A stretch of 64,000 bases of DNA from Gordionus sp. m RMFG-2023 (lineage: Eukaryota > Nematomorpha > Gordioida > Chordodea > Parachordodidae), in the NCBI RefSeq assembly GCF_954871325.1, contig NC_088776.1, positions 1,007,671 through 1,071,670 of the forward strand, read 5' to 3'. The notes beneath the pieces were generated by a model, which searched no databases, was not told where the DNA came from, and saw only the letters and a program-made list of their open reading frames with translations. The position numbers were made by a program, and so were the translations under genes. This document shows, in pieces, positions 50,838-62,205 of the stretch (the first letter of the stretch is position 1; each line of letters begins with the position of its first letter).

Positions 50838-52070
50838 TTCCTTGATATGAGCCATGTCATATTTCATCAAATTTGACAGCATTACAAACCCCCTCCCTTA
50901 TATTTACTGTTGTAGCAACCCGTCTCCGGTGTATAGGGGGTGTAACCATTTTTAGCTCAAGCTTAAAAGATTTGTAAAAAAATGTATAAATAAATAATGA
51001 AACTCAATAAGATAAACAATATAATTTTACCAGCTCCCAATTTATTTTTTGGAAAAAGGGATGAGATTTGATATCTATTGGATTAGGACTGAGTCTTTTC
51101 CTGGGATCCTGTTAAATATAATATGATGTTTATATTTATGAATTAAGGTAGGTTTAAAATTGAATTTTTTAAAATTTGCTTACAAAAACTTAAATGAAAA
51201 TAAATAATAAGCCATTTAATATATGAATAAATATATCAAAAAAATGCACCTCTAGAAAAGTTTAAAAATTTAACATTAGATATTTTTTTTTTATAAAAGT
51301 TTTAAATTCAAAATTTTTTTATAATTTCTTAAAGCATATTTAGAAAATAACCTTAATTGTATGATTGTTTACTGTTATAATGTTTAAAATAAAATTTAAT
51401 TATTTATATCAAACTTCTGTCAGAAATCCATGTATGATGGATGAAGCATTGTACGAAACGAATTTAGGAATTCGAGTTTGACTAAAAAGAAATAAAATAT
51501 AGATTAAATATACCTACTATCTTTATAATTGAAAAAGAAAACTTCGATATTTTTAAATCAATGATAATATATTGAGTTTAAATATATTTTTAATTAAATT
51601 TCATTAAAAGTATTTGTAAATTATTGAACCTTGATCCTGATTTTCTTTGGCTTCTAGGCCAAAGGAAAGTTCGCCAACCATTTCGTACAGAACTACCCCT
51701 AAGGCCCAGCAATCAATGCGGAAGTCTTTGAATTCTTAATATTACCATTTTTTTTCTTACTAAATTCCAAAGTTATTATTATCTCTACGACATATTATAT
51801 TAGTGAAAATAGAAAACTTTATTGTGAAATAGAAGGAAGTATTGTATTTACTATATTAAGGATTACTACACACATCTGGTGCCCTGTAATACCTTGTTCA
51901 GTGTTTCCTTTGAACATCCGTAGGCAAACTATCCTAGATTTTTTTTTATTAACCGTATATATATTAAAGTAAATAAAAGAACTTGAAGAATATATCAAAA
52001 AAATTTATTCTTAATATTAAAAAATTTGCAAATTACCTAATATGTTTATTAGTCTTAGGAGATTTTTGCT
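50838..52070 (-). repeat. Right arm of kinase palindrome
   Basis: Reverse-complement partner of 49,030-50,330. In the second kinase block I count four substitutions and one 3-bp gap over about 76 bp. Intron parts are more diverged. Confidence 0.9.
51031..51918 (-). pseudogene. AGC-kinase (PKC/PKN-like) catalytic-domain fragment, palindrome copy 2
   Basis: It has the same three blocks as copy 1 on the opposite strand. 51,108-51,031 is fully in frame between acceptor and donor (DPRKRLSPNPIDIKSHPF, then FQKINWEL), matching the AGC-kinase subdomain XI and the start of the C-terminal tail. The middle block (about 51,733-51,640) reads WALGVVLYEMVGELSF, with one codon lost in the LVG motif and Trp to Cys in the DWW motif. 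The first block (about 51,911-51,860) has an in-frame TGA before YYRAPD. So each arm is damaged in different places. Not a functional kinase. Confidence 0.72.
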
Positions 52071-53564
52071 ATGATAAAATTGGAATGCTGAGATATTGTT
52101 AAGCGAGAAGGCAAAAGGTATCATTTAAATTTTATTATCAGTTTCCATAAAGGTACCAAGGATACAAGCCCTCTATATATTTAAAACTTTTCTAAAAATG
52201 ACTTAATCTACTCTTCACCCCTCCCCCCGACCCATTTTCAAGGATAGGCATGCTTCATAGCTCTACTTACATGATACATTTATTAATGATCTAATTTATA
52301 AGAATTACTAGCAACATATATAGAATTTTACCAAGATGGCAACAACAAAAATTCTAAGAGGTTCACCAGTCACCTCATTGGAATTAGGTATTTTTGATAA
52401 TTAGACATTGTCGAACTAATTTATTATTAGGTTAGGATCATATTCAATTAATCAAAAATAATTTAAACTTCAGGTATCGGTTATATAGTTATGTAATCTT
52501 AATACATTAAGCTGATGAGACATAGAAAGAAAAAAAATTGTAATATATTTTAATGATGATATAAAATATGATAAATATAAGATAACGGAGATTATGTATA
52601 GAGATGTATATATATATATATCATTTACAATTATGGGTTACGATTGAGTTTAATTCGTCCTTTGATATGGATCTCCATCAGTGGGTCAGAAATTGGCTTG
52701 GGAACATGCAATCTTATTCTCTTCACTAATATACAAAATCTAGTCCACATTAGACCTTTTTAGCCTAAAAAAATAGTTTAGGTGGTCAAATAAATTATAA
52801 ATATTTTTAAAGAATATGAATTTAACTATTATCAAATCATGTAGACTATTAACAGTTTTTTTATTCAGAATATCATCACATCTAAATTCATCTCCAATAA
52901 TTTCATTCATCTAACCTTTCTAAAATATTAATAATAATTTAGAGCTAACTAAACTATAATATTCGTTAAATTACCTCATCCCCATTTGCCTAGTATAAAT
53001 AGGATTCAAAATTCCCTAGTTAATGGTGGATCACTAATCATAAGGGAGTTGCTCACGTCTTAAATGCTAAATTTTACAGATCTTCTAAGTGCCCTCGCGA
53101 TCCTTCACGATTACTTTAAAAGAAGCTTTAATCTTTAGAATTTTTTTTCTATAATCAATTTAATTTTATATAAATTCATTTTAAACAATCAATTTTTATT
53201 AATTGTCAAGATATGTTAGAATATAATTGTATATTTATATAAACTTAATATTATTTACTTTATCAACAAAGCACTATTATGTAATAATGGATATTTAATG
53301 GTTTGACATCGCAAAGCATAAATTAAGACAAAACATAAACTAATAAATGTATTTTTATTAAAAACAAAAGAACTAAAATATTCTAAAAAACTGAAATAAT
53401 ATGGTGTTCTATATTTTTTCTTTCTTCTATATAACATATATTATTTCTTTAAAATCAATGGCATATTGAAAAGAGATGAATAGATAAAATATTTTGTATG
53501 TTCTTAATACTTTTGTATGAAATTTTAAACTAAAAATTCGCTTTCATTTTGTAAAGTCAAGGTA
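52071..53564. other. AT-rich DNA, nothing recognised
   Basis: A C-rich run (52,217-52,233) is the only striking feature. The minus-strand frame at 53,255-53,437 shows no motif. Confidence 0.5.
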
Positions 53565-53790
53565 GTGTTGTTAAACGGTTCGTTTTAAGCCGATTTTTAA
53601 AAACGGCTAACTCAGTATTTCGTCCAGAATAGTATTACGCAAGCCTGAAGATTTTGTTTATAGAAGGAACAAACGTTTGGACATCTATTAGCGAAATCTC
53701 GAGGCTTAGAAAATATTTTCCTGGCTAATATATTGAATTAGCCGTTTTTAAAAATCGGCTCAAAACGAGCCGTTTAACAACACTAATGCA
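53565..53790. mobile_element. MITE family 1, best-preserved copy
   Basis: The terminal inverted repeats are about 45 bp long and nearly perfect: TAGTGTTGTTAAACGGTTCG at the left and CGAGCCGTTTAACAACACTA at the right. Inner parts are GCCGATTTTTAAAAACGGCT and AGCCGTTTTTAAAAATCGGC. The core is GCAAGCCTGAAGATTTTG with TTAGCGAAATCTCGAGGC. TA at each edge fits a Tc1/mariner-type target duplication. Length is about 222 bp, non-coding. Confidence 0.85.
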
Positions 53791-54526
53791 AGGAGAGAAC
53801 ATGCACTTAGAATTTGTATTTGATAACGGTGTTAGAATCTGTAGGTTGATAACGGTCTTGTGATATAGTATCAAAGAATGAAGTTAAAAAAAAATTGAAA
53901 ATGAAATATAATAGTATTTATATAAAGAAAAAGTTTATTTTTTATTTAAGGAACATATAACTCTTGTATGAACATATATAATATATATATAAACGAATTT
54001 CATCTCTTTAAAACAATTAACTTTAAAACTCAAAATAAAACATATAACATGTCCAAAATTAAAGTAAGGTCTTAAATCATGATTAATAAATAAATATTAT
54101 TAAAAATATATATTAGCTCTACACTAATATAACATATAAGAATAAAAACACAAAATTGTATTCCAGTCATCATTCCAGAATTTCTGTCATCTTATAACAC
54201 TTATGCAATGAACATAAAAGATATAAAATAGAAAGCCATGGTGAGATCCTTTATTCAAAAATTTAATAAGACACATTAGCAAGACAATTTATAAAGCAAA
54301 AGTCTTAATTTTTTATTTTATCAAAGAAGTTAAATTTAAAATTGAACAAACCACTTTAATTGGATTGAGAGTCAATTTCAGCAATTTTAATAATTTTTTA
54401 TGATATTTATATTTCACGGAAAGTCAGTGATAAAATTTACACAAATCGAAAGTACAGAAGAATTGAGAAATATCATAACTATCATTTGTTAGATATCATA
54501 CACTTAGCTCTTTGTCAAAAGGGTGA
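53791..54526. other. AT-rich DNA, nothing recognised
   Basis: No gene, RNA or repeat that I can support. Confidence 0.5.
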
Positions 54527-55620
54527 TTAATTTTCTTTCGGTATTATCATTAGCCAATTAGCTATCAATGATAAAAAATAAATTCCAATAATTATTACGA
54601 GGTCCGATCTTCGTAATCCAATCCCACCCCATAATAGTTTCGACATATTTTTTTCTACTAACCCCATAAATTCCAAACTTATGGTGGTAGTATCATTGAA
54701 AATAGGATCCCATTTAGTTTTACCTAAAACTTTAATTTCAGAACCATCAAACTGTTTTCCACACATACTTTATTTTTTTCAATAATGCCATTCGGCCAAT
54801 ATTTATATAAAATTTACATGAGACATTATAAGAAATGCTAGTTCGGGTATCGAACCACAGATCAATGTACACTATGGCCAATCCTTAATTTAGCCCTAGG
54901 ACAAGGAGATTGTTCATTTATTCTTTCAGTCATTTAAAATCTCACATGTTGTAATCGGCTGATTAATATTTATTCTATCTGAAATATTATCAATTTCTTT
55001 AGAATCTAAGCTCTCGCCTAAATTCAACTCGGAATTTAGAGGCAGCTCTTTAAGCATATTGATATGTTTTCTTGACGATATCACCAGGATGGATATTTTT
55101 CCCATCTGAAACTAGTAACAACCATTTTATTTTGGATGGCAATACTCATTTAGAATATATTATTTTTCTCATTTTAAAATTATTATAAACTACTTTTTTA
55201 TTCGGATTATAATGATAACTAACATTTTTAATTTTATCACCTTAATAATAAAAATTTCTTATTTAAAATCATTATTTTCATGAGAACTTATATCTCACTT
55301 TATCATTATTATATACTTTATTAAAATTTTGATCTCTCTCGGTATCTTAACTACAATATGATTACATTTGCAATCGTATAGTCAGTGTAAATTACTTGAT
55401 ATTTCACCGCAATTCATGGCTACATATCCCGTTTTGTTTACACTTAAAATACAAAACTGGAATAGTCATAATTTGATTGCGATACATCAAACTTATTTGG
55501 GTTAGTTACCCAAAATTTTTATTACATTAGAATTTTCCATTGTATTTTCTTAACGGAAGACCTCCACATGAATTTTGTTCTTAAACCATTCAGGTTTCAA
55601 CTTTGTGGCCTCTATAGCCA
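54527..55620 (-). mobile_element. Retroelement gag/protease-like fossil (Ty3/Gypsy-like)
   Basis: On the minus strand, reading from high to low coordinates, a CCHC-knuckle-like segment near 55,390-55,450 is followed near 54,850 by a retropepsin-like WFDTRTSISY. The last segment (54,766-54,527) has VLGKTKWDPI and MSKLLWGG, in the order expected for the end of a retroelement protease. The element is broken in several places and old. No LTRs are recognised. It may or may not be related to the integrase fossil at 37.3 kb. Confidence 0.45.
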
Positions 55621-55654
55621 CAATGGTATACATATAATATTATTTCCAATTTCT

Positions 55655-55940
55655 TTTTCCGGGATGGCCTAGTGGGTTTATGATGTATGCTTGGAAGCAG
55701 AAGGAACAAGTTTTTCTTCCGTGACGGATGTTTAAAGACATATGATAAGATAAATTTTTGAGCTTAGAAACACCTCGGTCACGGACAGGCTTGGACAACC
55801 GGGTGCTAGGAAACGTCCAATAAACCTTAATTAGATGAAAGAGATAGCAAGAAAAACATAAAATGGAGAGAGATTTTGAGGAGCTTACCACCAGAAAAAG
55901 GTAAAAGCTAAAAAGAAAGAAAGAAAGAAAGAAAGAAAAA
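55655..55940 (+). mobile_element. Probable tRNA-derived SINE
   Basis: The head GGGATGGCCTAGTGG holds a good A box (TGGCCTAGTGG, 55,665-55,675). A weak B-box-like GGAACAAGT lies about 37 bp on. The body is distinctly less AT-rich than its surroundings and ends in an (AAAG)n tail at 55,915-55,940. It lies just upstream, in minus-strand terms, of the gag/protease fossil. Confidence 0.4.
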
Positions 55941-56120
55941 AATAATATATTTTTGTCCCATATTTGTCTTTTAACACAATTATTATTCATATTAATCAAT
56001 TTATATATATATTCTGATATATAACATTGATTATTTCTTATAATTTCTTTTATTTCTTGGAGGATAACCACCGACCTCTCCAAAAATTCTGTATACTCTA
56101 AATTAACCACTTCCAGTTTA

Positions 56121-58333
56121 TCATTCTTGAATTCCATTCAAAACTATTTTTAAATTATTTTCCAAGTTCCAATACTTTTTTTTAAAATAATAATTATCCA
56201 ACACCACAGTGTCTTTCTTTACATTATTATTAATACACCTTTTGTCACTACATCGGTACATTTTCCTTATCCAAATTGTCAATGAAATGAATAAAAAAAT
56301 ATTAATAATACTTATATCCAATTAGTTTAGGTTTTTTACAAATATTTTTATAACCATAATCCTTATATAAATGAAATCTTTATCAAAAATTACGATGCTC
56401 ATTATAATGATCAAAATACTAATGTTGTTAGACCATTCAACTTTGCCCACTTCTAAATCAGCTTAGCCAAGTTTTTATTCTAAAAAAGATACTCTCTATC
56501 ATTAAGTTGAGGCTAAGCTTAGACTTTTAAGTCAATTTTTTAGGCGATAGTTGTTTTTATAATGACACTTCTTATTTAGAACCTGAATCTTAAAATGAAA
56601 AATTATTAATAATTTATGTATATAATCTGCTGAAGCATAAAACGATTGATCTTCTTATACCTACTTTATTTTTCATTAAAACAAATACATTATATCTGAG
56701 GACAAAGCTTCCTCAAACATGTGATCATTTTTTTTAAATAATAATATTCACTAAAAAAATTAATTCCAAAAGATCACTTTTGATTGACATTTCATATATA
56801 TCATTACATATTATTAACAAAAAATACAAAACTACAACATAATCTTGACCACGCCATATTGGAATTCGTCAAACTTAAGGTGATTTAAATTTAACCTTAT
56901 GAAATGCTCATTTTTTAAAAATGTATATTTTTCTAAAGCCGAATTAATCCAAGTTCGAATCCACTGGTCACGTGCATGGATTTATCTCAACTAATTCCCA
57001 ATTTTATTTTATCAAATCCAAATGATTCATTTCCAAAAATCCTCCATAAAATCCGATAAATTTATTCACAAAAAAAAATAATAAGTGCGTACAAATATTT
57101 TTATTCATCATTATTTCTTATTCATGATAATGCTTCGTTTAAATTCTAACCAATCAACGATAAGCGTCATTTTTTTGATTGACGTTTAAAAAAAATTTAA
57201 AAATAAAAAAATTTACAACTCTTATAAAATTAAGTGAAGAGTAAGACAATTAAGAGTGATATTGATATTCCATTTTTAAATATTTTACCAATAACCAGTA
57301 CTATTTATAGGTAACCCTTTAGTAGAAGAATATAGTGGGTTTCTCATATTCTTTGATAGATAAATAAGGTAATAACTTTCATCTTGGTCTTTAAATGGAC
57401 ATTTATTTGTATGAATATATCAGAAGTTTAGATTAAGTAAATGTAAATATAAAATTCAATTTCAAATTTACAAATTATTTTATTATGTTACACTCAAATA
57501 TTTAGTGACATCTATAATGTCTTTAACGTTTTACATTTTATTTATTAAAAATCTTATTATATTTTGGACATAGTACGAAGCATTTGTGATATTTTTTAGA
57601 AATAATATTAGATAACGGGGGGAGGGGGGTGAGTTGTATATAAAAATTTTACCAAGTTATCTTCACCTGGTTCTCAAAATAGAAAGGTTATTTTTGACTG
57701 TTTCGTTAATAATTCGTATCATTATAAATATTGAAGGGGATCAGACTTTATAAAAACTTTTTTAAACAAATTATATTATCATGGATCTTGAAATAAAATA
57801 TAATCATCTCATGATTACTCTTTAATGATATATTAAGGATCCAGTGTATACGAAGGGAGTTATGTATGGAAAATTTCTTTCTAACACATTTTGGTCTTCA
57901 TAATATTATTTAGAATTAAAAGTATATTAAATTCAAATTTAAGATTCATAATACTCTCTTGTGGATTATCGATTTTGAGAAATAAAATTGCTAATTGAAT
58001 AAATACCATTTTTCTAAATAAGAGTCATATATAGCAAACTAAGCCTCAAATTTATTTAAGAATTTTAAACTCAACGATATATTTATTGTTAAATCATAAT
58101 TGTGGAATGAATAATAAATTGGATTATTAATTTTTTAAATAAATATAATGTTTGGGTATTTTGTAGTACTTTGATATAATAATGACTAAAAAGTTATATA
58201 GAACATTAAAATAAATGTACTTACCTTTTTGTTGATATAATTGATAATAGACTGAGATATTTATTAATGTTTTATTTGATAGACAATTTAATTCAAGTAA
58301 CGATAATATCAAAACAAAAATATATCTAAACAT
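56121..58333 (-). CDS. Candidate three-exon gene for a small single-pass membrane protein
   Basis: Exon 1 (58,333-58,225) starts MFRYIFVLILSLLELNC, a good signal peptide, and ends at a consensus donor AAAAAG|GTAAGTAC. Exon 2 (57,388-57,289) follows TTTAAAG and reads DQDESYYLIYLSKN, NPLYSSTKGLPINSTGYW with an NST glycosylation site, ending TTG|GTAAAA. Exon 3 (56,310-56,121) follows GATATAAG, gives a membrane segment IINIFLFISLTIWI, a basic Cys-containing tail and a TGA stop. Phases 1 and 2 match at both joins and the total is 399 nt, or 132 residues plus stop. The acceptors are weak, but so are those of the FAS1 genes here. No family recognised; the model is an inference. Confidence 0.35.
56331..57230. 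other. Second intron of the candidate gene or intergenic DNA
   Basis: AT-rich, with no repeat or coding signal that I can support. Confidence 0.35.
57380..57620. repeat. Direct repeat, copy 1 (partner 60,910-61,125)
   Basis: It shares AGTTTAGATTAAGTAAATG-like, TTTTACATTTTATTTATTAA and GAAGCATTTGTGATATTTTT with 60,945-61,115 in the same order and orientation. It overlaps exon 2 of the candidate membrane-protein gene; the exon part is poorly kept in the other copy. Confidence 0.7.
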
Positions 58334-58439
58334 TAAGAAAATTATAAAAAGTTAAATATTGAGTGTCACATTTTTGAATATGCTCAATCATATTTTTTAC
58401 AGTAATATACCTAAAACCATTTAGCCCATCATTTTTAGA

Positions 58440-60170
58440 ACCCGCTTACATCAGACCTATTGCAATAGAATCGCTCTTCCGGCGAATAATTTCTAAAATA
58501 ATTTGCTCCAGTATAAAATCTAATCCATCCAACCTGCTACAACCTAACCAACCTATGATTTAATGTTCCTGGAAGTTGTAAGGCTGCATCTCATTCGACA
58601 CGTGTCATCTTCCATAATACACATTATCAATGCATCCTCAAAATAGATCTACAAAATGCCTTCAATTCAATTAGAAGGGAACATTTTATACCCTTTTTCT
58701 GTGATATTTCCCAGATTATTCAAAATACATTTCAGCATTTTACAACCAATCCACTTTTTTTTAAAAAAAAATTGAATGATTCTATCACTCTCTAAACAAG
58801 GCATCCAAAGAGGAGATCCTTTAGGTCCTCTATTATTTTGTCAAGGGCATTCAATTAATCATAAAAATATTTAAATGTTTGGAACTTCGATAACGGCACA
58901 CTATCGGGCCCATATAATGAAATTATAAAAACTACTACAATTATAAATCGCTTAGCCCCTACAGCAGGACTGTCATAAAACCCGAATAAGTGTGAATTTT
59001 ATTCCCCCATTGAATCGGACTGCCCACCCGAAAATTTTATTGTAGTTGACAAAGCTAACTTTACCCACCTAGGTTCACCCATTGAAGGGGAAAAGGCTGT
59101 ATTTCATTTTAGAAATGAATTCCTTGCCAAATTCAATAGATTGATGTTTTAATACATTTATCTGCTCATCAGGCTTTTTATTTACTTAAATTTTTTAATA
59201 TTTATTACAAAGATTCTACATGCCTTTCTTTCATCAACAATTTTCACATCCCCTGAAATATTATTAGACCTTAAAGTTCATTTAAAAAATACTCTCGAAT
59301 CTATTTTAAATATCAAATTCTCGTCACACTTATGCATGCAAGCTACCATTCCACCAAAGCTCCAATATCCTTGAGCATTTCAGCCTTTTTATACCCAGTT
59401 GCTAAATTTCGATACACAATGGAGACTTGGATACTAAGATCTATATCATACGGCGGCATTAGAACCCTGGAGCAAAATTGCCCCGAACAGCTTTTAGCCA
59501 AATTCTTAAAGACAAAGAGACTGGTACCTTTAATACAGCATTACGTCGAATACTTACACTTCTAAGCTGTTCAAAGAAAATCTCCATCGTTCTTTCTCCA
59601 TATTACCCCAAGTACACAAAATGACAACATTAGGCTGCGAATTCGTAACGCCTACATCATGTGTCCTGTTTGATACTCATATCGATAGTCTTGGACACCA
59701 CCCCCTACACTGTCGCTTTTCAAAAGATGCAATTATCAAAAGAATAATGAAATCCACCAATATTCCTTCTTCACTAGAACCCTCTGGCCACATCCTTGAT
59801 AATCAAACCAGACCGGATGGAATGACGCTAGTCCCTTGGAACCAAGGTTTACATCGCTTTGGACTAATACGTGCGTAGATCGGTTTTGCCAGATCTTTTT
59901 CTGCCAACTCCATCACGAATGGGCAAAATATATAGCCACCTTTAATAATGTTTTGTTTGTTCCCATAGTCTCAGACACCTGATGTGGATCATTTGGATTA
60001 CGGGCCAAAATAATTCAAAACAAATAGGGAAAAGGTCACGTTTAATCACAGGCGATCCAAAAGAATGCTTACAAAAGAATATCAATAGAACCCTGTCGTT
60101 TCAACTTGAGCATCCATATGGGTCACTGTCGATCATACATAAATATACATTATTTTTTAATATAAAAGTA
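58440..60170 (+). mobile_element. Decayed LINE (non-LTR retrotransposon)
   Basis: Reverse-transcriptase pieces occur in order: RPIAIESLFRRIISKII (58,456), motif A KIDLQNAFNSIRREHF (58,640), motif B KQGIQRGDPLGPLLF (58,795), then NVWNFDNGTLSGPY (58,875), where the usual catalytic DD is DN. KCEFYSPI and FTHLGSPIEG follow. The C-terminal part (59,640-60,110) has FDTHIDSLGHHPLHCRFS, SLEPSGHI, RPDGMTLVPW and TGDPKECL, typical of a LINE group with a Cys/His C-terminal domain. There are several stops and frame changes, and the 5' part (endonuclease) is missing. Open pieces at 59,332-59,565, 59,621-59,878 and 59,982-60,242 are fragments of it. Clade not assigned. Confidence 0.8.
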
Positions 60171-60409
60171 ATTTTACATAAAAGCAAATTAATTTTTAAT
60201 GTTATGTTGTCGAGAGGCGAAAATCAAGCGGGGGAATGTTAGCTTGTTTTTTTGGACGTCATATATAGGAATTAGTCGGAAATTTAAATATAAGGAAGAT
60301 TTCTTTATTATATCAATTAGAAATAAAAATCTGTTACTATATTTATATAAAATAATCACGTTATCCAATTTACAACATATGATATATAATTATAATATTA
60401 TATATCGAT

Positions 60410-60775
60410 CGCCTTAAACCAATGACATATATAATACCTAGACTGACGATTCATTCATTCATTAAAATGCATTTTTAAACGTCGTTGAAATGCAAATCAG
60501 TTGGATCCGCCATTTTGGTAACACCCATGTTACAAACTACTATTAAAATAGATAACTTGCTTCCTTATTACCTCGATGATCAGGTAATTTTTAAATAAAG
60601 TTTGCATCAGATATAGAAATAAATTAGGCGCTCTCGTATAAAATTTTAATAATGATTACTTGTAAACAAGATGGCGTCCCCAGCTGATTTGCATTGATGT
60701 ACAACCTTTAATGAATGAATGGTCAGTCTAGGTATTATATAATGTCATTGCCTTAAGCCATCTAAAATGAAAAAA
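60410..60775. mobile_element. MITE-like element with long terminal inverted repeats
   Basis: The left end (CCAATGACATATATAATACC, TAGACTGACGATTCATTCAT) is the inverted form of the right end (AATGAATGGTCAGTCTAGGT, ATTATATAATGTCATTG). Pairing extends inward to AATGCAAATCAGTTGG and CCAGCTGATTTGCATT, so each arm is over 100 bp. TTAA lies just outside both ends (CCTTAAACC and GCCTTAAGCC), which would fit a TTAA-specific, piggyBac-type insertion. It is about 360 bp and non-coding. Confidence 0.65.
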
Positions 60776-60909
60776 TTATATTAATATAAAACAAAAATAT
60801 ATAGTTACGAACATGTAACATGTTACATATGTTATGATTAACATAATGCAAATCTTTATAGTCAATCCTTTAGCTGACGAGAATCGCTTTTTCTTCTCGA
60901 TTGTTAGAT

Positions 60910-61125
60910 GGGCAATTTATTTGTATCCAATAATTTGAGAGATTTAGATTATGTAAATGTAAAAATTATAGTTTTAAATATATAAATTTGTTTATTATTT
61001 GCCCCTAAAATATTTAGCTACATCTATATTATCTATTAATATTTTTACATTTTATTTATTAAAACTTATTATATTTTGAACATAATAGGAAGCATTTGTG
61101 ATATTTTTTTTAAAAAAAATATTCG
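60910..61125. repeat. Direct repeat, copy 2 (partner 57,380-57,620)
   Basis: See the partner. The two copies lie on either side of the LINE and the 60.4-kb MITE, at an offset of about 3.5 kb. Confidence 0.7.
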
Positions 61126-62040
61126 ATTGACAAAATGTATAATTTTATTTAATATAATTTTGGCTCAGAATAAAGAGTTAGAACTCAGAAAATTATTCCT
61201 CAAATGTTGGCGTTGAAATTAAAAATTAGAATTTTTACTGATATTTTCAATTATTTTTTTAATTAAAGCTCTAAGGTCTTTGAGTCTAGTATAGAAATGG
61301 ATGGGGGGGAGGAGAGTTATTTATTGCATAAAAAATATCTCGATAGGATATTGTTATCATACCTAAATATATTTTTAGTTGAATGCTTCATGAGGTGTGA
61401 TTTAAAATATTTTAGTTTTTGATAAAAAAGAAAAGGTGAAATTATAGGCTTGAAGATTTAATCTAGAATGGTTATTAGGATGGTCGCACAGGATAAAAAT
61501 TAGACAGAAAAAAAGACACTTTATTAAATTCAATCGAAGAAAAATGATAGTCTTTATTGATTATTTTATTAGAATATTGACGTTGATGTAATGTCTTTTT
61601 ATTTTATAATATGGTTATACAAAAAAAAGCAAGTGGTGTTTAAAAATGAAAATATATATCAATATATATATATTTAATCGCCTTGAGATGTATTTATATA
61701 CATGTTAATTTCATTGAATAAAAAGATAATATGAACATATTTAAATATTCAATTACAACAAATTGAATAAGCGAAATATTTAAGAAGTATTTAATTATAC
61801 AATGAATTACAACAAATTAAGCGAACATGTAACAGTTTTAATATATATTTTATCGCTTACTTAAATTCAGTTTGTATTGTATCATCGTTTAAATTAGGAT
61901 TTATAATTTTATTTTATTATTGCATAAATTAAAATGATAGATTGATATATTTAAAAACATATTTGAAATTGTGGACAAAAATATATATATAAAGATGTCA
62001 TCATATATTATTTATTGTAATGATATATATATTCTGTAAC

Positions 62041-62205
62041 AACCTAGACATTACATATACACACCAATATTAATTTAATTAGAAAGTTATAATATATTTA
62101 TTTTACATAAATAACCCAAAATAATCATTATTATTGGTACATCGAGTATCGGTTTTTGAAAATCCGCTTCAAACCGGATCGGATATTGACCGTTATCATA
62201 TTAAA
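62041..62205. repeat. Direct repeat, copy 1 (partner 63,550-63,714)
   Basis: About 165 bp. The inner part GGTTTTTGAAAATCCGCTTC-AAACCGGATC has a short palindromic character (CCGGTTT/AAACCGG-like). The spacing and lack of coding between the copies do not identify an element type. Confidence 0.85.

Noticed and set aside
49030-52070. Two head-to-head functional kinase genes
   Set aside because: Only three C-lobe blocks are present. Copy 1 has a frame shift in the third block and copy 2 has a stop in the first, so neither arm can encode a kinase domain.
55661-55735. Functional tRNA gene
   Set aside because: The B box is poor and no acceptor or anticodon stem pairs convincingly; SINE head is the better explanation.
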